Shown here one piece after another: positions 39,501 to 50,287 of a stretch of DNA of 64,000 bases (the stretch's first letter is position 1; every line of letters starts with the position of its first letter). The notes under the pieces were generated by a model. The model searched no databases. It saw nothing but the letters and a program-made list of their open reading frames with translations, and had not been told where the DNA came from. The translations under genes were made by a program, and so were the position numbers. This DNA is from Chionis minor (taxonomy: Eukaryota; Chordata; Aves; Charadriiformes; Chionididae), in NCBI GenBank assembly GCA_013398295.1, contig VZSF01003282.1, positions 1-64,000 of the forward strand. The letters are read 5' to 3'.

Positions 39501-39984
39501 CAGTGGGAGCCGGCAGCACAGCACACCAGCTGCTGGCCACGGGCTCCTCCACAAGCCCTAGAGACCCACTTTTGCAAGCCCCCTTGTGCTGCTGCCCACA
39601 GCAGACCCCAAACTCGCCGGCACCTCCACGCCCAGACACGCTCCCACTCTTCCCTCGCCGGGAACTGCCCGGCTGGGTACGGCTTGACCTCCCTGGCTGC
39701 CCTTCTTCTGCCTGGCCATCAGGTACTCCAGGTAATTTTGAGAATAATTCCAAAAGCTTATTGATTATAAAAGCCCACACCAACCTCCTAATGGTTTTAT
39801 AATCACACTGTGCTTCTGGCTTCAGCAAGTCCAAGGCAGTGAATTCCTGAGCTAACTGCAGGGTGGAGAAAAGCCACTGTTTCGTACTGCTTTTGAGCAC
39901 ACTTGCCGTTAATTTCATTGCATGCTCCTTTCTCCTTGTGCCATGAAACGGGCAGAGGTTCCCTATTTCCCTCTGATAAGCCAT
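36501..39984. other. Intronic sequence with one GC-rich block and a 21-bp repeat
   Basis: No gene found. The part at 37960-38400 is AT-rich. A GC- and CpG-rich stretch spans about 38430-38790, and a short minisatellite lies at 39441. Confidence 0.5.
39441..39517. repeat. 21-bp minisatellite, about 3.6 copies
   Basis: Units of GTGGGAGCCAGCAGCTACCCA repeat with small changes (GTGGGACCC; a 20-bp third unit GGTGGGCCAGC), then a partial GTGGGAGCCGGCAGC. Confidence 0.9.
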
Positions 39985-40480
39985 TCAGTATTTTCAATAT
40001 TTTTAACATATTTCTTTCTATTCATCTCGTTTCTAAGGTAACAATCCTGCTCTTCTAAATCTCTCTTCAAAGCAGATTTTTTTTTTCTCATTCCTGATCA
40101 TTTCCACTGCATCTCCAAAACCCTTTAACTCACACAGTCCCTGCTGACCGGTAGTGCCCAGCCTGGTACGCAGCTCTCTGAGGTGCCATCATCGATTGCG
40201 ACCAGGGCATTAGACTGTTTCCCATGTCATCCATCGCCCTGCTACGTCGTCTGATGTCACTGCGTCTTGTACTGAGGTTGCACATTGAGCAGAGGCCTCC
40301 ACTGAGCTGTTTAGAAAGCATCCAGCAATTTTTCTTGAGTTAGACTATTAAGAATCCTAGTAGATACCCGAGTGATGCAATTTTTTCCCCTCTAGTAGCT
40401 ATTTAACATTGATTTTCATTATTTTTTATTCATTGACACGTTTCTTTTTCCCCAAATTCTTTAGATTGCCTCAAAGGGCC
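39985..40480 (-). mobile_element. Ancient CR1/L3-like LINE fragment, minus strand
   Basis: Plus-strand blocks AAGGTAACAATCCTGCTCTT, AAATCTCTCTTCAAAGCAGA, CCTGATCATTTCCACTGC, then GTTGCACATTGAGCAGAGGC and AGCATCCAGCAATTTTTC with TTCTTGAGTTAGACTATTAAG. They follow the order of the reverse complement of old CR1 3' sequence (normally GCTGCACATTGAGCAGATGT). Strongly diverged. Confidence 0.45.
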
Positions 40481-41102
40481 TCAGAGCTGTTCCTGCCACG
40501 TAGTTAATGTGAATAGCTGCCATCTGCAGACTGCTCCCTCAACGCTCAGACCCGCTTCTCGGCGACTGGCGAACCCAGCGATAGCCCAGACCTGGTACCT
40601 GCTCTTCCAACCCCTGCTCCAGCCTCCCGGTATCCGTGTTTCTCGTTAGCCCTTTCTGAGCAGATGCTGCGTTACGTCAGCCACGGCCACGGTCACTCTG
40701 GCCTCTCCACTAACAGAGAGCTTCCGAAAGGGAAGCCCGACCCCAGTGGTCCCAAAGGGACCCTCGGCCACGAAGGCTCTCCGGTACCACCCTGCTGCCC
40801 GAGGAGATCCGCCGGCTCCTCCCGGATCAGAGCGGGTGCCCGTGCCCGGCTCCCAGCTGGAGGCCAGCGCTGGCTGTGGCGAGCGGCGTTGGAGCCCGCG
40901 TTTGCACGGCACGGGGACAGCAAGTGGCTGGGAGCAGCGGGAGAACAGGAGGTCCGTGTTGCTCCCACACCTACGGGCCACCACAACCACCCAGCACACA
41001 AGGCAGGTCTCCCCGTGTGGCTCCGCGGGTCGGGAGAGGGCGTCCATCAGCCGCTGCCGGCCCCGGGGCAGAGCAAGGCCACCCCCCCGGCCCGCAGGCA
41101 GA

Positions 41103-41129
41103 ATAACCGCGATAACCACGATAACCGCA
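41103..41129. repeat. 9-bp repeat ATAACC(G/A)CG, three units
   Basis: ATAACCGCG, ATAACCACG and ATAACCGCA follow each other without spacing. Confidence 0.85.
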
Positions 41130-41204
41130 GGTCAGTCGGGACACATTAGGTGTTGGCTTATCTGCAATGTGCCACCTCCAAGTATTAGTTTTCAAGATGC
41201 ATTC

Positions 41205-41218
41205 ATTGCCATAGCAAC
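41205..41218. promoter_or_regulatory. RFX-type X-box-like palindrome (site 1)
   Basis: ATTGCCATAGCAAC has one mismatch, at its first base, to the RFX consensus GTNRCC(N0-3)RGYAAC, with a perfect right half-site AGCAAC. It lies 322 bp downstream (in gene direction) of the linker exon. Confidence 0.35.
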
Positions 41219-41249
41219 GGCAAGCGCAACACCGCATTGATGTACTTAC

Positions 41250-41256
41250 CATTTCT
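41250..41256 (-). other. Candidate microexon or cryptic donor
   Basis: The minus strand reads CTAATCATGCATCTCAG, then AGAAATG, then a near-perfect donor GTAAGTAC. A 7-nt exon here would complete the AG left from the linker exon as AGA GAA ATG (R-E-M) and shift to phase 0. A TGC element before the acceptor is typical of neuronal microexons, but the polypyrimidine tract is weak. No homologous microexon is known to me. Confidence 0.15.
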
Positions 41257-41289
41257 CTGAGATGCATGATTAGACCAAGGGCCGAGGGG

Positions 41290-41960
41290 GATGCAAGATT
41301 GGGCCGAGGGGGAGAAGATGGAGGAGAAAAGCCCTCAGGGCTCTGGGAGCGGCCAGCCCCGCTCCCCATGGCTCGCGGACAGGGAGACGCAGCAGCTTGA
41401 CCGGGATTCCTGCTTGCGCCCGCCGCCCGCCATCCCAGGGGTGCCCGGCCCCGTGCAGGCGCGGGGGCTCCCGCGGGCACCGAGGCCCACGCTGGCCGCG
41501 GCACAGGGCAGCCTTGCCCTGCCTCCCCCAGCCCCTTACCTGGCCTTGCCGCGGCTGCTCCTCCGGAGCGTGGGCAGGTCGGCCTCCTTCTCCTCCTGCA
41601 CCCGCTGCAGGGACGGGGAGCGACTGTGGGCGCTGCGGGCGCTGCCGGAGCTCGCCAGGCTGCCGTCCCCCGCCCCGGCCCCCGCCGCCTCCTGCATCTG
41701 CACCAGCAGCTGCGGGGGCAGGCTGCGGAGCGAGGGCACCGGCGAGTAGGATGCCCGGCTCTCCGCCTTCAGGTTGTTGTCACTGGCCGAGCGCTGCAGC
41801 ATGCGCGGGGACGAGAGGCCACCAGCGCCGAGGATCCGTCTCCGCTTCGTGTAGCTGGGTGTTTCTCTGAAAGGCACTGCAAAAGAGCCGGGGAAAGCGG
41901 CATTAGCTACCGGGCGGCAGCGCAAAGCCGGCATCGGCCAGCCACGCTTAGGCAGGAAGC
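41290..41960. promoter_or_regulatory. CpG-rich block covering the linker exon
   Basis: High G+C and many CG pairs extend from about 350 bp past the exon end (in + coordinates 41290) across the exon to about 41960. An in-frame ATG at 41934-41932, 19 codons before the exon acceptor, is followed by an open frame into the exon. This would allow a transcript starting in the intron to make a protein lacking the ankyrin repeats. There is no direct evidence of a start site. Confidence 0.35.
41540..41876 (-). CDS. SHANK3: SHANK3 linker exon between ankyrin repeats and SH3 domain (partial gene)
   Basis: This is a 337-nt exon with acceptor CTCTTTTGCAG and donor CCAG|GTAAGG; a branch-point-like GCTAATG lies about 35 nt before the acceptor. 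It starts by completing a valine codon and ends with two bases over (phase 1 in, phase 2 out). The 111 whole codons begin PFRETPSYTKRRR and contain SSPRMLQRSASDNNLK, SLRSLPPQLLVQMQ, HSRSPSLQR, VQEEKEADLP and finally RRSSRGKA. From memory of the family, RETPSY.KRRR, LQRSASD.NLK and SLRSLP.QLL are SHANK3-like, whereas SHANK2-type proteins have FREAPAYSNRRRR and LLRSNSDNNL. The segment is the low-complexity, phosphorylatable linker before SH3. An Ala/Gly/Ser stretch (GAGAGDGSLASSGSARS) lies in its second half. Composition is very GC-rich, unlike the flanking introns. SHANK1 or SHANK2 remains possible. Confidence 0.85.
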
Positions 41961-44556
41961 TGGCAGCAAAGCGGGACGGCTGGGAAAGCACACGGAGCCG
42001 GGCCAGGAGGGCAGGAACGGCCAGGGCAGAGGACACAGCTCCACCTGCTTCCAGCTCCTGTCCCTGCACCACCCTGGGGAAACTGCCCCGGGAGCACACA
42101 AGGCTGGCGAGCCCGGCCACGGCACACCAGCATGGGGAGACCTTGGAGATGGCGGCTCAGGAAGCATCAAGGAGCGCTGCCAGAAAAGGAGGCAGTGCCA
42201 GTAGGGGCACCTGGGAAGGGCACGCGAGGCCACCAGCAGGACCCCTGCCAGCCCATCTCCGGTTCGGAAGTGGTGACACGTGCGCTGGACATTGACACTG
42301 GCAGTAACCCCGGCCGCCGCTTACTCTTCCATTTGGGAGGCAGGAAGGTCTAAGTCTACGGCTTCAGGCATGTGCCAAGTGCAAGCCCAGAAAAGACAAT
42401 GCACAGGCTAAAACACGAGCTACCCCCTGCCCCTCCGCCGAGCCCTCGGGAGCGGGCAGAAGAAACGGACTTCACGAATGCAACGTGAAGATGCAAACTC
42501 CTGCCTCTGCCTGCAGCTCTGCAGAGGGAAAAAGAACGGAAAGGGAGACCCCAATGTGGTCAGAGGGGAAGAGGGCTCTGCTGCGGAGCCACAGCACCGC
42601 AGACCTCAGGTCAGGAAAGACATATTTTCCTAAATTGTGTTTAATGAATCCATTTTCACCCTGAAGCTTAACATGCTCAAAGTTTGTCCGACGTGTGGCA
42701 ACGGCCAGTGGGGAACCCAGAGGTGACAAGATCCAGCTCGTTTCTGGGGCAAACGTAGAGGCAGAAGCAGGGGGGCAGGCAGAGCACGCAGAGGTCTCCC
42801 GTGCCCCTGCCCCGAGGCACAGGCAGACGCGGTGTGACCTGCTAACAGGGGACCTCCCACCCACCCGCATTCCAGACGCCCCCAGCTTCGCCCTGCCAAG
42901 GCCACCCCTCCCACGGCAACGGGCACAAAGGTGCTGAACGCTCCGATGGGCACCGCCAAGGCGCTGCAGAGGACGGGACCAGCCGGGGGGCTGGGCAGGA
43001 CGCTGCCTGATGGTGAGTGAGCCCTCAGACCTGTGTCAGCCTTGAGCGACACCTCGAAGGCGCTCCCCAGCTGTGCTGCGCAGCTGCGCCCAGAAGAGTT
43101 TAGGTTCAAAGTACAAGAATTTCAGGCTGCTGTAAATCTTCCTGTTGTCATAGCAACGCGATGCATTTGTTGTCTGATGAGTTCTAGCCACACGTTGGGG
43201 GAATTTCTGCCAGCAGCGTCTGCACCCCCTGTAGCGGCTCAGCCCAGCTCCCCATCCTCCTGCTGCCGGCCGCTCGCCCACAGCCTTGGTGCCCCCAGTG
43301 CCCTGGCCACCCCAACAGGAAAAAACGGTCAGAATTGTCACCCAGAGGCCACAGGCGAGGCGGGATGTCAGACAGAGAGGAGCGAAGCCTGGGCCGTGGC
43401 TGTGACGCAGTCCCTGGGGTAAAACACGCTGTGGATTCAGTGCCTGGAGCCCGCAGGAGCGCAGCACGCAGCACGCCGACGTACAGCCCGTCCTACCAGC
43501 ACCGCAGGCTGGAGAGGAAGCCACGGTCGGGGCTAACCACAACCATTTCCCAGGCAATGCTGAGCAGGTTTGGCTGGCGAGGACTGCCGACCCGAACTCA
43601 TGTGTCATCCAGACATATGACAGATCTCCAGGAGACGTTTAATTTTGTACTACATCACTTCTCATAGAAAGCCACTTCAAAAAAAAAATAATAATCAGAG
43701 AAGCAAATATTAAATGGATGCACGCCACAGTAACTGGCAGATTTAAAAATTATTAGAAATTTGAAAGAGTCACTGGAAACTAGAAGAAGTTTCTTGCTAT
43801 TCTCAAAGAGCTGGTTTGAAACCAAGCCAAGTCAGTAACTCTACGCTGGTACTCGGAAAAAAGCGCAGAATCACTTGGAGTGAAAGTGCCGGACGCTGCC
43901 TAGTGATGAACAGTGGCCCAAACGCCTTTCCAAAGTGGAGGCCAAGGCACAGGCTGGTCAAATGAGTACATCCATGGTGTGCCTCCAAGGACCAACAACG
44001 TAGGTGAAACCAAGTGGTCACAGGACTGTAAGCTGAGAAAGGCCGTGCCCTCACAGTGTCGATCAAACACAAGCTCAGTGCTGTTCTACCAGAACAGAGT
44101 CAACCGGAGCTGGTTGTGTCTAAACCGGGGAACAGTGATGCCCCAGAGGGGTGGTCTCAGCAGTGCCCCATCAGTAGGTAATGTCGCAGCCGGAGAAATG
44201 ACAAGTTTGGATCCACATTGTATGAGAATTTTGGTAAATGAGAAATCTCCAGCAAGAAAAAATTCAAGATCTAGAAAAATCTGCCTGGACCATTCCTCCT
44301 CCCATCCTCGGAGAAGGCAGGAGCAGCAGTCAGCCCTTTGCAGGTGACTGGTGCCACCTGCGCTACGCACCAGGCAGAGCCGACCCTGCACTCCCCTGTA
44401 CATGTCCATCACTACGAGGAGGCAAAAAAGGGACACTCAAAAGCACCAGAACTGCAGCCAGACCCATGCTGAGGTACTGGTCTGGTTCACCGCTCTTCCG
44501 TGTCTGACTGGGCTCAGCATCATTGGTCTTGACACCAAACCAAGAAAGAAAGAAAC
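41877..44556. other. Intron upstream of the linker exon
   Basis: No transposon or exon recognised. GC-rich to about 43560 with the second X-box-like site at 43144, then AT-rich at 43670-43800. Several overlapping open frames up to 192 codons have no resemblance to known proteins. Confidence 0.5.
43144..43157. promoter_or_regulatory. RFX-type X-box-like palindrome (site 2)
   Basis: GTTGTCATAGCAAC differs from the consensus GTTGCCATAGCAAC at one base. It shares the core CATAGCAACG with the site at 41205. It lies about 1.27 kb upstream of the linker exon in gene direction. Confidence 0.4.
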
Positions 44557-45610
44557 AGAATCACGGAATCACCCAGGTTGGGAGGGACCTTCAAGGCCAT
44601 CGAGTCCAACCATCACCCCAGCACTGCCCAACCCAGCCCTGACCCGTGTCCCTCAGCACCATGTCTGCCCGGCTGGGAAACACCTCCAGGGATGGCGACT
44701 CCACCACTGCCCTGGGCAGCCTCTGCCAGCGCCTGACAACCCTTTCCGGGAAGAAATTTTTCCTTATATCCAAGTGAAACCTCCCGTGGTGCAACTTGAA
44801 GCCATTTCCTCTTGTCCTATCAACTGTTCCTTGGGACCGACCCCCCCTGGCTACAGACTCCTCTCAGGCAGCTGCAGAGAGCGAGAAGGTCCCCCCTCAG
44901 CCTCCTCTTCTCCAGGCGGGACAACCCCAGCTCCCTCAGCTCCTCCTCAGGAGACTGGTGCTCCAGAGCCCTCCCCAGCTCCACTGCCCTTCCCTGGACA
45001 CGCTCCGGCCCCTCCATGTCTTTCTTGGCGTGAGGGACCCAAAACTGAACACAGGATTCGAGGTGGGGCCTCCCCAGTGCCCAGTCCAGGGGGACATCAC
45101 TGCCCCATCCCGCTGGCCACACCATCCCTGATCCAGGCCAGGACGCTGTTGGCCTCCTTGGCCACCTGGGCACACGCTGGCTCCTGCTCAGCCGCCTGTC
45201 GACCAACACCCCCAGCTCCTTTTCCTTGGGCACCTTTCCAGCTGCTCTTCCCAAGCCTGTGGCATCCATGGGGTTGTTGTCACCCCAGTGCAGACCCGGC
45301 ACTTGGCCGTGTTGAACCTCCCACCGTTGGCCTCGGCCCATGGATCCAGCCTGTCCAGATCCCTCCGTAGAGCCTTCCTGCGCTCCAGCAGGTCGGCACT
45401 CCCACCCAGCCTGGCGCCCTCTGCAGAGCGACCGAGGGTGCCCTCGATCCCCAACTCCAGGTCGTTGGTAAAGACATTGAACAGAACCAGTCCCAGCGCC
45501 GCGCCCTGGGGACACCACTTGTGACCGGCCCCAGCTGCATTAACTCCAGTCACCCAGCCAGGTTTTGGCCCAGCGAAGGGCACATCCATCCAAGCCACGA
45601 GCAGCCGGTT
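44557..45610 (-). mobile_element. CR1 LINE, about 1.05 kb, minus strand, dead reverse-transcriptase end
   Basis: Starts with the reverse complement of a CR1 tail (CAGAATCACGGAATC, then GGGAGGGACCTTCAAGGCCA). It runs into the C-terminal part of ORF2. On the minus strand about 45230-45560 reads PQGAALGLVLFNVFTNDLE, the usual [12 protein letters not shown] block. Where intact elements carry the catalytic FADD box it reads SAEGARLGG, so the two catalytic aspartates are lost. RRDLDRLDPWAEANGGRFN and KCRV follow. The plus strand across this copy has a 339-codon antisense frame with no biological meaning that I can support. Confidence 0.93.
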
Positions 45611-48600
45611 TCTCCAAAAAAATGAGTGCAATGATGAAAACTTCAAACAGCAGGAGCTGGCCTGGGCTTGCTTTAGTGTGTTTTATAAATTAATTATCAG
45701 TTTATTGACACTAATTGCTTAGGAAAAAAATCATATCTGTAGTTGAATGGACCATATGCAACCTTACTGTAAAATAATCTCACTGGCGAGCTGCTTTCAC
45801 AAAGTTGGCAAAAAGAAAAAGGAAAAAAGAAAAAAAGAAAGGGGGAGAAAAGCCCCCAGATATTTATCTTGCAAGGGAAGAAAGAAGCACACCAGGCAGG
45901 AGACCCTGTTGGTCTGTGCGAGATCTCCTCTGCTCCGGGTTGTCCCAGCGTCACTGACCAGCAGCAAGCCCGTCCCAGTCCCCGCTCTCCCCCGCGACGA
46001 ACACGGACTTCGCACCAGGGAGACGTCGAATGGGTCAGGGTCAGGTTTGGAGGGGGGAGATCAGCAGGGTCCGTGGCAAGACATTCACAGTAAGCACCAA
46101 TTCTTGGGCAATGACACACGAACTGGGTGTTCAAGGACTCGCTGGTAAAAGGGAAGGTACTTTGTAATTCTCGACATAGGTCACAGCAAGTGATTTAATT
46201 TAGCCTGCCAAATAAATCACCTGGTCACCCATTTCCGCACTCTACGCAAGAGCAGTCATCACCTTTACATTCAAAGTGCTCCCTCCCAACGCCAGAATTA
46301 CAGCACACAGTTTAAAGACAAGGGAAAAGATAACTTCTGTCTGAGATTCCCGTCAGGAGGGCGGAGGGGCAGCAGAAAGCAGCCCAGGACCACTCTGCTC
46401 CTCACTAATCCGTTTATCACGGCATCAGGTACAAGACTGCTTGAAGCACAACACAGCACTTGCAGGAGTAAATGAGAAAGGATCCAGGTTGCTTGACAGG
46501 CTGTAAAGCTAAAGTTTCCTGGGTATTTAATTCCGAAGCATGTTAAGAGGACGGCATCACAGCCGCAGCGGCAGCTCCTGGAAGACAGGATGTACCTGCA
46601 CTGTCCGCGTGATTTTGATTTGGCCACCAGTGCACAGGAATCGCTTGTGAGGGGGCACTCGGGCAGCTTATTTCATTTGCCAAAGTGGGATTTACAGGCA
46701 AGGGAGTCGCACGAGTCCCAGGAATGAGTGACAAAGCCTGCTTTCCAGCACTGTCACAGGAGTACAGACTTTCAGCCGATGCACGTTTAGATTGCAGAGC
46801 TCCCCAGGCTCTCGGGTGTCCAAGCGCGCTCTGATGGCTCCCGACACAAGCAGCTGCAGCCAGGGACCCAGGGTGTCCACCCTGGCACGCAGAGGAGCGC
46901 TCGGGGGACTCGGCACAGCCCTCGGGAGCCTCAAAGCAGAGGTTCAGGTGACACAAGCCTCACCTGCCCTGACTTCAGTGCTTCGCTTTGGCACCTGGGC
47001 TGCCTCAGGGCCCGTTTCAAGGCTCCTGTGCAGCCAAGGAGGCACCTGGACCAAGATCAGCTGTTTCTACACAGAGGTCAGAGAGCTAGAAATGGCAGTA
47101 CGGGAAAGCCTGGCGTTCACCAAGGACGCCAGTGAGCACACATCCAGGCAGCTCCACGGGAAGAGGACAATCAGAGGAATACAGCTACCGTTCCTGTGAC
47201 CATTCTTTCCCCAGGTGCTCCGGAGCTCTTCCAAAGCCCTCATCTAAGCACAGACTTATGTCCAGCCACTTTGGAAGCTCTGCAGATACAGCACAAGCCT
47301 GGGTCTTTCTGGACAGAAATTAGATATATTCAGAGATACAACCATGTTCTTGGCTGTGATACACAACAAGATGGAGACAGCAGGGGAGACAAAATCTCTT
47401 GCACGTGGCAGAAATACGGAGGAGAAGATTGTAAAAAGGACAGGAGGGATACCCACATCGCGTGGGACGTGGGCTGGGGCAAATCTGTAAAGCATGTCCT
47501 GAAGCAAAAGAGGAAGCGGTGGAGGCAGTTTGATGTGGAATGGTGCTACGGGTGCACTTATTCGCACAAGGAAGTCCAGCAGAGATCAGCATTTGGTGCA
47601 GTCGCAAGGACAGCAAAGGCACCAGGAACACAGCGGGGGCTGCAGCGGACAGAAAACTGAGGCAACCGCAGACATGGGGCAGCAATGCAGGCACAGGACG
47701 ACCACAGTCTGCAGTGACACAGACCTGGCTCCGTGCCGGAGCCCTCTAGGCATCCCCTTATTGCCATTTTTAAATGGGCCTTTCCTACGAGAGGTTGGCA
47801 AGGGACCAACAACCCTAATGTGGTTTGCTGTTTACTCCTCTCCCTGGGGAGTCCCAGGTGTTCAAAACCAAAAGTCTTGGGGGAACCCTCTGCTGTTCTG
47901 AGGGGGATGAGTGAAAGAGGAGAACTTCCTACCAGGGCTGGAAGTGCCAAGTTAACAATTACTCTGTTTTGAGCAGCGTGCTTCAGAGCCCCCGGCTTCC
48001 GAACAGAGAGCAATGCACAGACCAGCCACACGGTCACAACAGCCAAATTACATTTGTGTAGCTACAGCCACGTCTCCAGGATGTGAAACAGTCCCAGGCC
48101 CGTTTAACCTCTTAAAAATGCAGCAGGAGTCTCCCCCTGCCATGCCGTCCTGCGGGAGGGCTGACACTCTGCTCCTGCACCGCGATGGGGAGGACGCTGC
48201 AGTCCCACCTGCTCCAGCTCCACGGGCCAGGCCCTCTCCAGCACAGCAGGGCAGCTTCAGTCAGCCAAAAACTAGGTCACCCTCAGCTTTACAGAGAGCT
48301 TAGTTGTCTTCTCTCCAGCGGGACGTTGAGAAAGGTTTCCCGCATGCTGCTCTCCGTGTCGCATCCTCTGTGTGATCCCCAGCTCGTCACCGAGACGGGA
48401 CGCTGCCCTGTTCCCCGCCAGCCCCTGTCACCACAGGGCGAAGGACTGCAATCACGCTCCTCACCAGGAAGAGGGCAGCCAGGAGGAAGGGCTGGAGAGG
48501 GCTCCCGGCCGGCTGGGGATGTGTTGCAGGACGCAAGACGTTTCTCGTCCAACAGCTTCCCAACACCAGAAGGTGGAGGCACCCTCCCCACCCCCTTGTC

Positions 48601-49657
48601 TGTCTCCCCCCTGCACTGGGTGTCAGCCCCAGGCACGCAGCAGCTGCCAGCCCAGCCCGTCAGCCTGCTGGAAAGCACGCGCAGCAGAGTACGACTAACG
48701 ACTAACCGCACCAGAGGAGCTTTCTTCTGGGTCAGGGAAAACCAGAGTCATGCAAGAGTTCGGGGAGGGAAACAGCAGGAGCAAGGTGGACAGGAGCCTC
48801 CCTTGGTCAGAGCTGAGACCAGCAGAGCCCTGTCCTAGTGCCAGGGAATCGCAGGAGGAACCCACAGCCGGCTGCTGTGCCGGGGCTTCCCGACTCCGGC
48901 TGGCCAAGCTCCGCCACCAGCCGGGAAACAGCTTCATTACAGCGTCCCCATGGGGCTGGGGAGGACAGGGACTGCCAGGGCAGGAGCCAGCAAGGAAAGA
49001 GCGGGGACAGGGCAGCAGGAGGAGAGACCTTGGGCCTGGCATGAGACCTGAAGAGCCGCTCCCCAGCTGGGGTCTGACGTCCCAAACCTCAGCGCAGAGA
49101 CTCAGGTTACTCGTAACACCGAGTTATACGGGAAGAGCCGACTTGCCGTGCTTCGGCGGGTGAACTCCTCGCCGGGAGGCTCAGAGGAGCTCTACGGTGC
49201 TGGGACACCCCAAGCCACTGTACAGGACCGGAGGCACGCTTTGGCCAGCCCCGCACAGCCGGCTTCACCCTGCACCTCAACCTGCCTGAAACTGGGAGTA
49301 ATAAGAAAAGGCCGCTGAGCCTGGGCTCCAGCCACCAGCTGCCAGAGCCAGGACGGCTCAGGCTGCTGCCGGGTCACCAATTCGGATGGCAGTTTCCTCT
49401 CCCCATCCCCCAAATCCACTGTCCCCAGTGGGAAAGGGAGGGAGGTGAGAGCAATAAAGAAAAAAAAAACTTTCCGCAGTTCATACAATCAGCTTTGAAG
49501 ATTCTTTTCTATACCTTCTCAAGAGTTTAATCAAAGTATGTTTACTGGGTTTCTCGCAGCAAAATGAATCACTTCAGTTACCATGACAGCGCTGCTTGAA
49601 GCAGCACAACCAGCAGCCTGGTGCATCCGCGCTCCTGCCTTTGCTTCCTGCCCTGCA

Positions 49658-49705
49658 GAAGGGGAAGGGGAAAGGGGAAGGGGCAGGGGCAGGGAAGGCG
49701 AAGGC
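49658..49705 (+). repeat. Oligopurine GGGGAA/GGGGCA run
   Basis: AAGGGGAAGGGGAAAGGGGA continuing through GGGGCAGGGGCAGGGAAGG; nearly all purine on the plus strand, so a candidate triplex or G-quadruplex former. Confidence 0.8.
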
Positions 49706-50270
49706 ACAGCTCCTGACTCTCCAGCCCCTCTTGCCGCTCCGGGGCAGTGGGAGCCGGAGGCAGCCCGGGCTCCCCGAGGAGTTCCCAGCCCCTGGATGCT
49801 GCGCAGGCACCTGGGCGACACCTGGACCACACTCCCAACCACCCCGAGCTGCAGCCTAACGAACCAAAGTGTAATCAACACTTGGAGGTTATTTAGATTT
49901 GCTGGCTCAATGTTAAATATTCATGTAAAAGAGCAAAAGCACACGGAGTGCAAATGTCTCCACAGTTCCAAGCTGAGAGGCCACATTTACATTTTAATAG
50001 TGGAAAATTACAAAGCAAACTGGAGAAGGCGCACAGCACCTCACCGCGCGAGGCAGACCATGCCCAGGCGTCTCTCCCATGCAGGAGAGAGAGGCTACTC
50101 CAAGACACCTTCCAGGTATTTTTTTTTCTAGGAATGAAAGCTAAAGAAAAAGGACATGATGATGAAGCAGACCAGAACCTCTCAGCTCCGAAGAGGGAGC
50201 TGGTAATTTACCTCGGTACTGAGAAGCAGTCTGCTGAAGGGGATCACAGCCTCATTATATTTTTTTAGTT

Positions 50271-50287
50271 AAAAAAAAAAAAAAAAA
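50271..50287 (+). repeat. A17 homopolymer
   Basis: Seventeen A residues following TTTTTTTAGTT. No upstream retroposed gene is evident. Confidence 0.95.

Larger units (their letters stand above)
40481..41249. other. Intron close to the linker exon
   Basis: Rising GC content towards the exon. Contains a three-unit 9-bp repeat at 41103 and the X-box-like palindrome at 41205. No coding exon of known type. Confidence 0.5.
1..41539 (-). other. SHANK3: Downstream SHANK3 intron, incomplete (at least 41.5 kb)
   Basis: This follows the linker exon donor at 41539. Reading the minus strand for the expected SH3 peptide (patterns such as GFWEG and WFP.DCVEEV) and the PDZ block gave no match, so the next coding exon appears to lie outside the window. 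The search was by eye and could miss a short or diverged exon. The content is intronic sequence, CR1 LINEs, short tandem repeats and GC-rich blocks. A misassembly placing foreign sequence at the left end cannot be excluded. Confidence 0.55.

Noticed and set aside
41948..42233. Overlapping minus-strand open frames upstream of the linker exon reaching to 42233
   Set aside because: They begin at non-ATG codons or are out of frame with the exon; only the ATG at 41934 is in frame and kept as a weak hypothesis.
47558..48046. 162-codon minus-strand open frame with hydrophobic start
   Set aside because: The N-terminal stretch looks signal-like but the rest is cysteine-rich low-information sequence with no family resemblance and overlapping frames.
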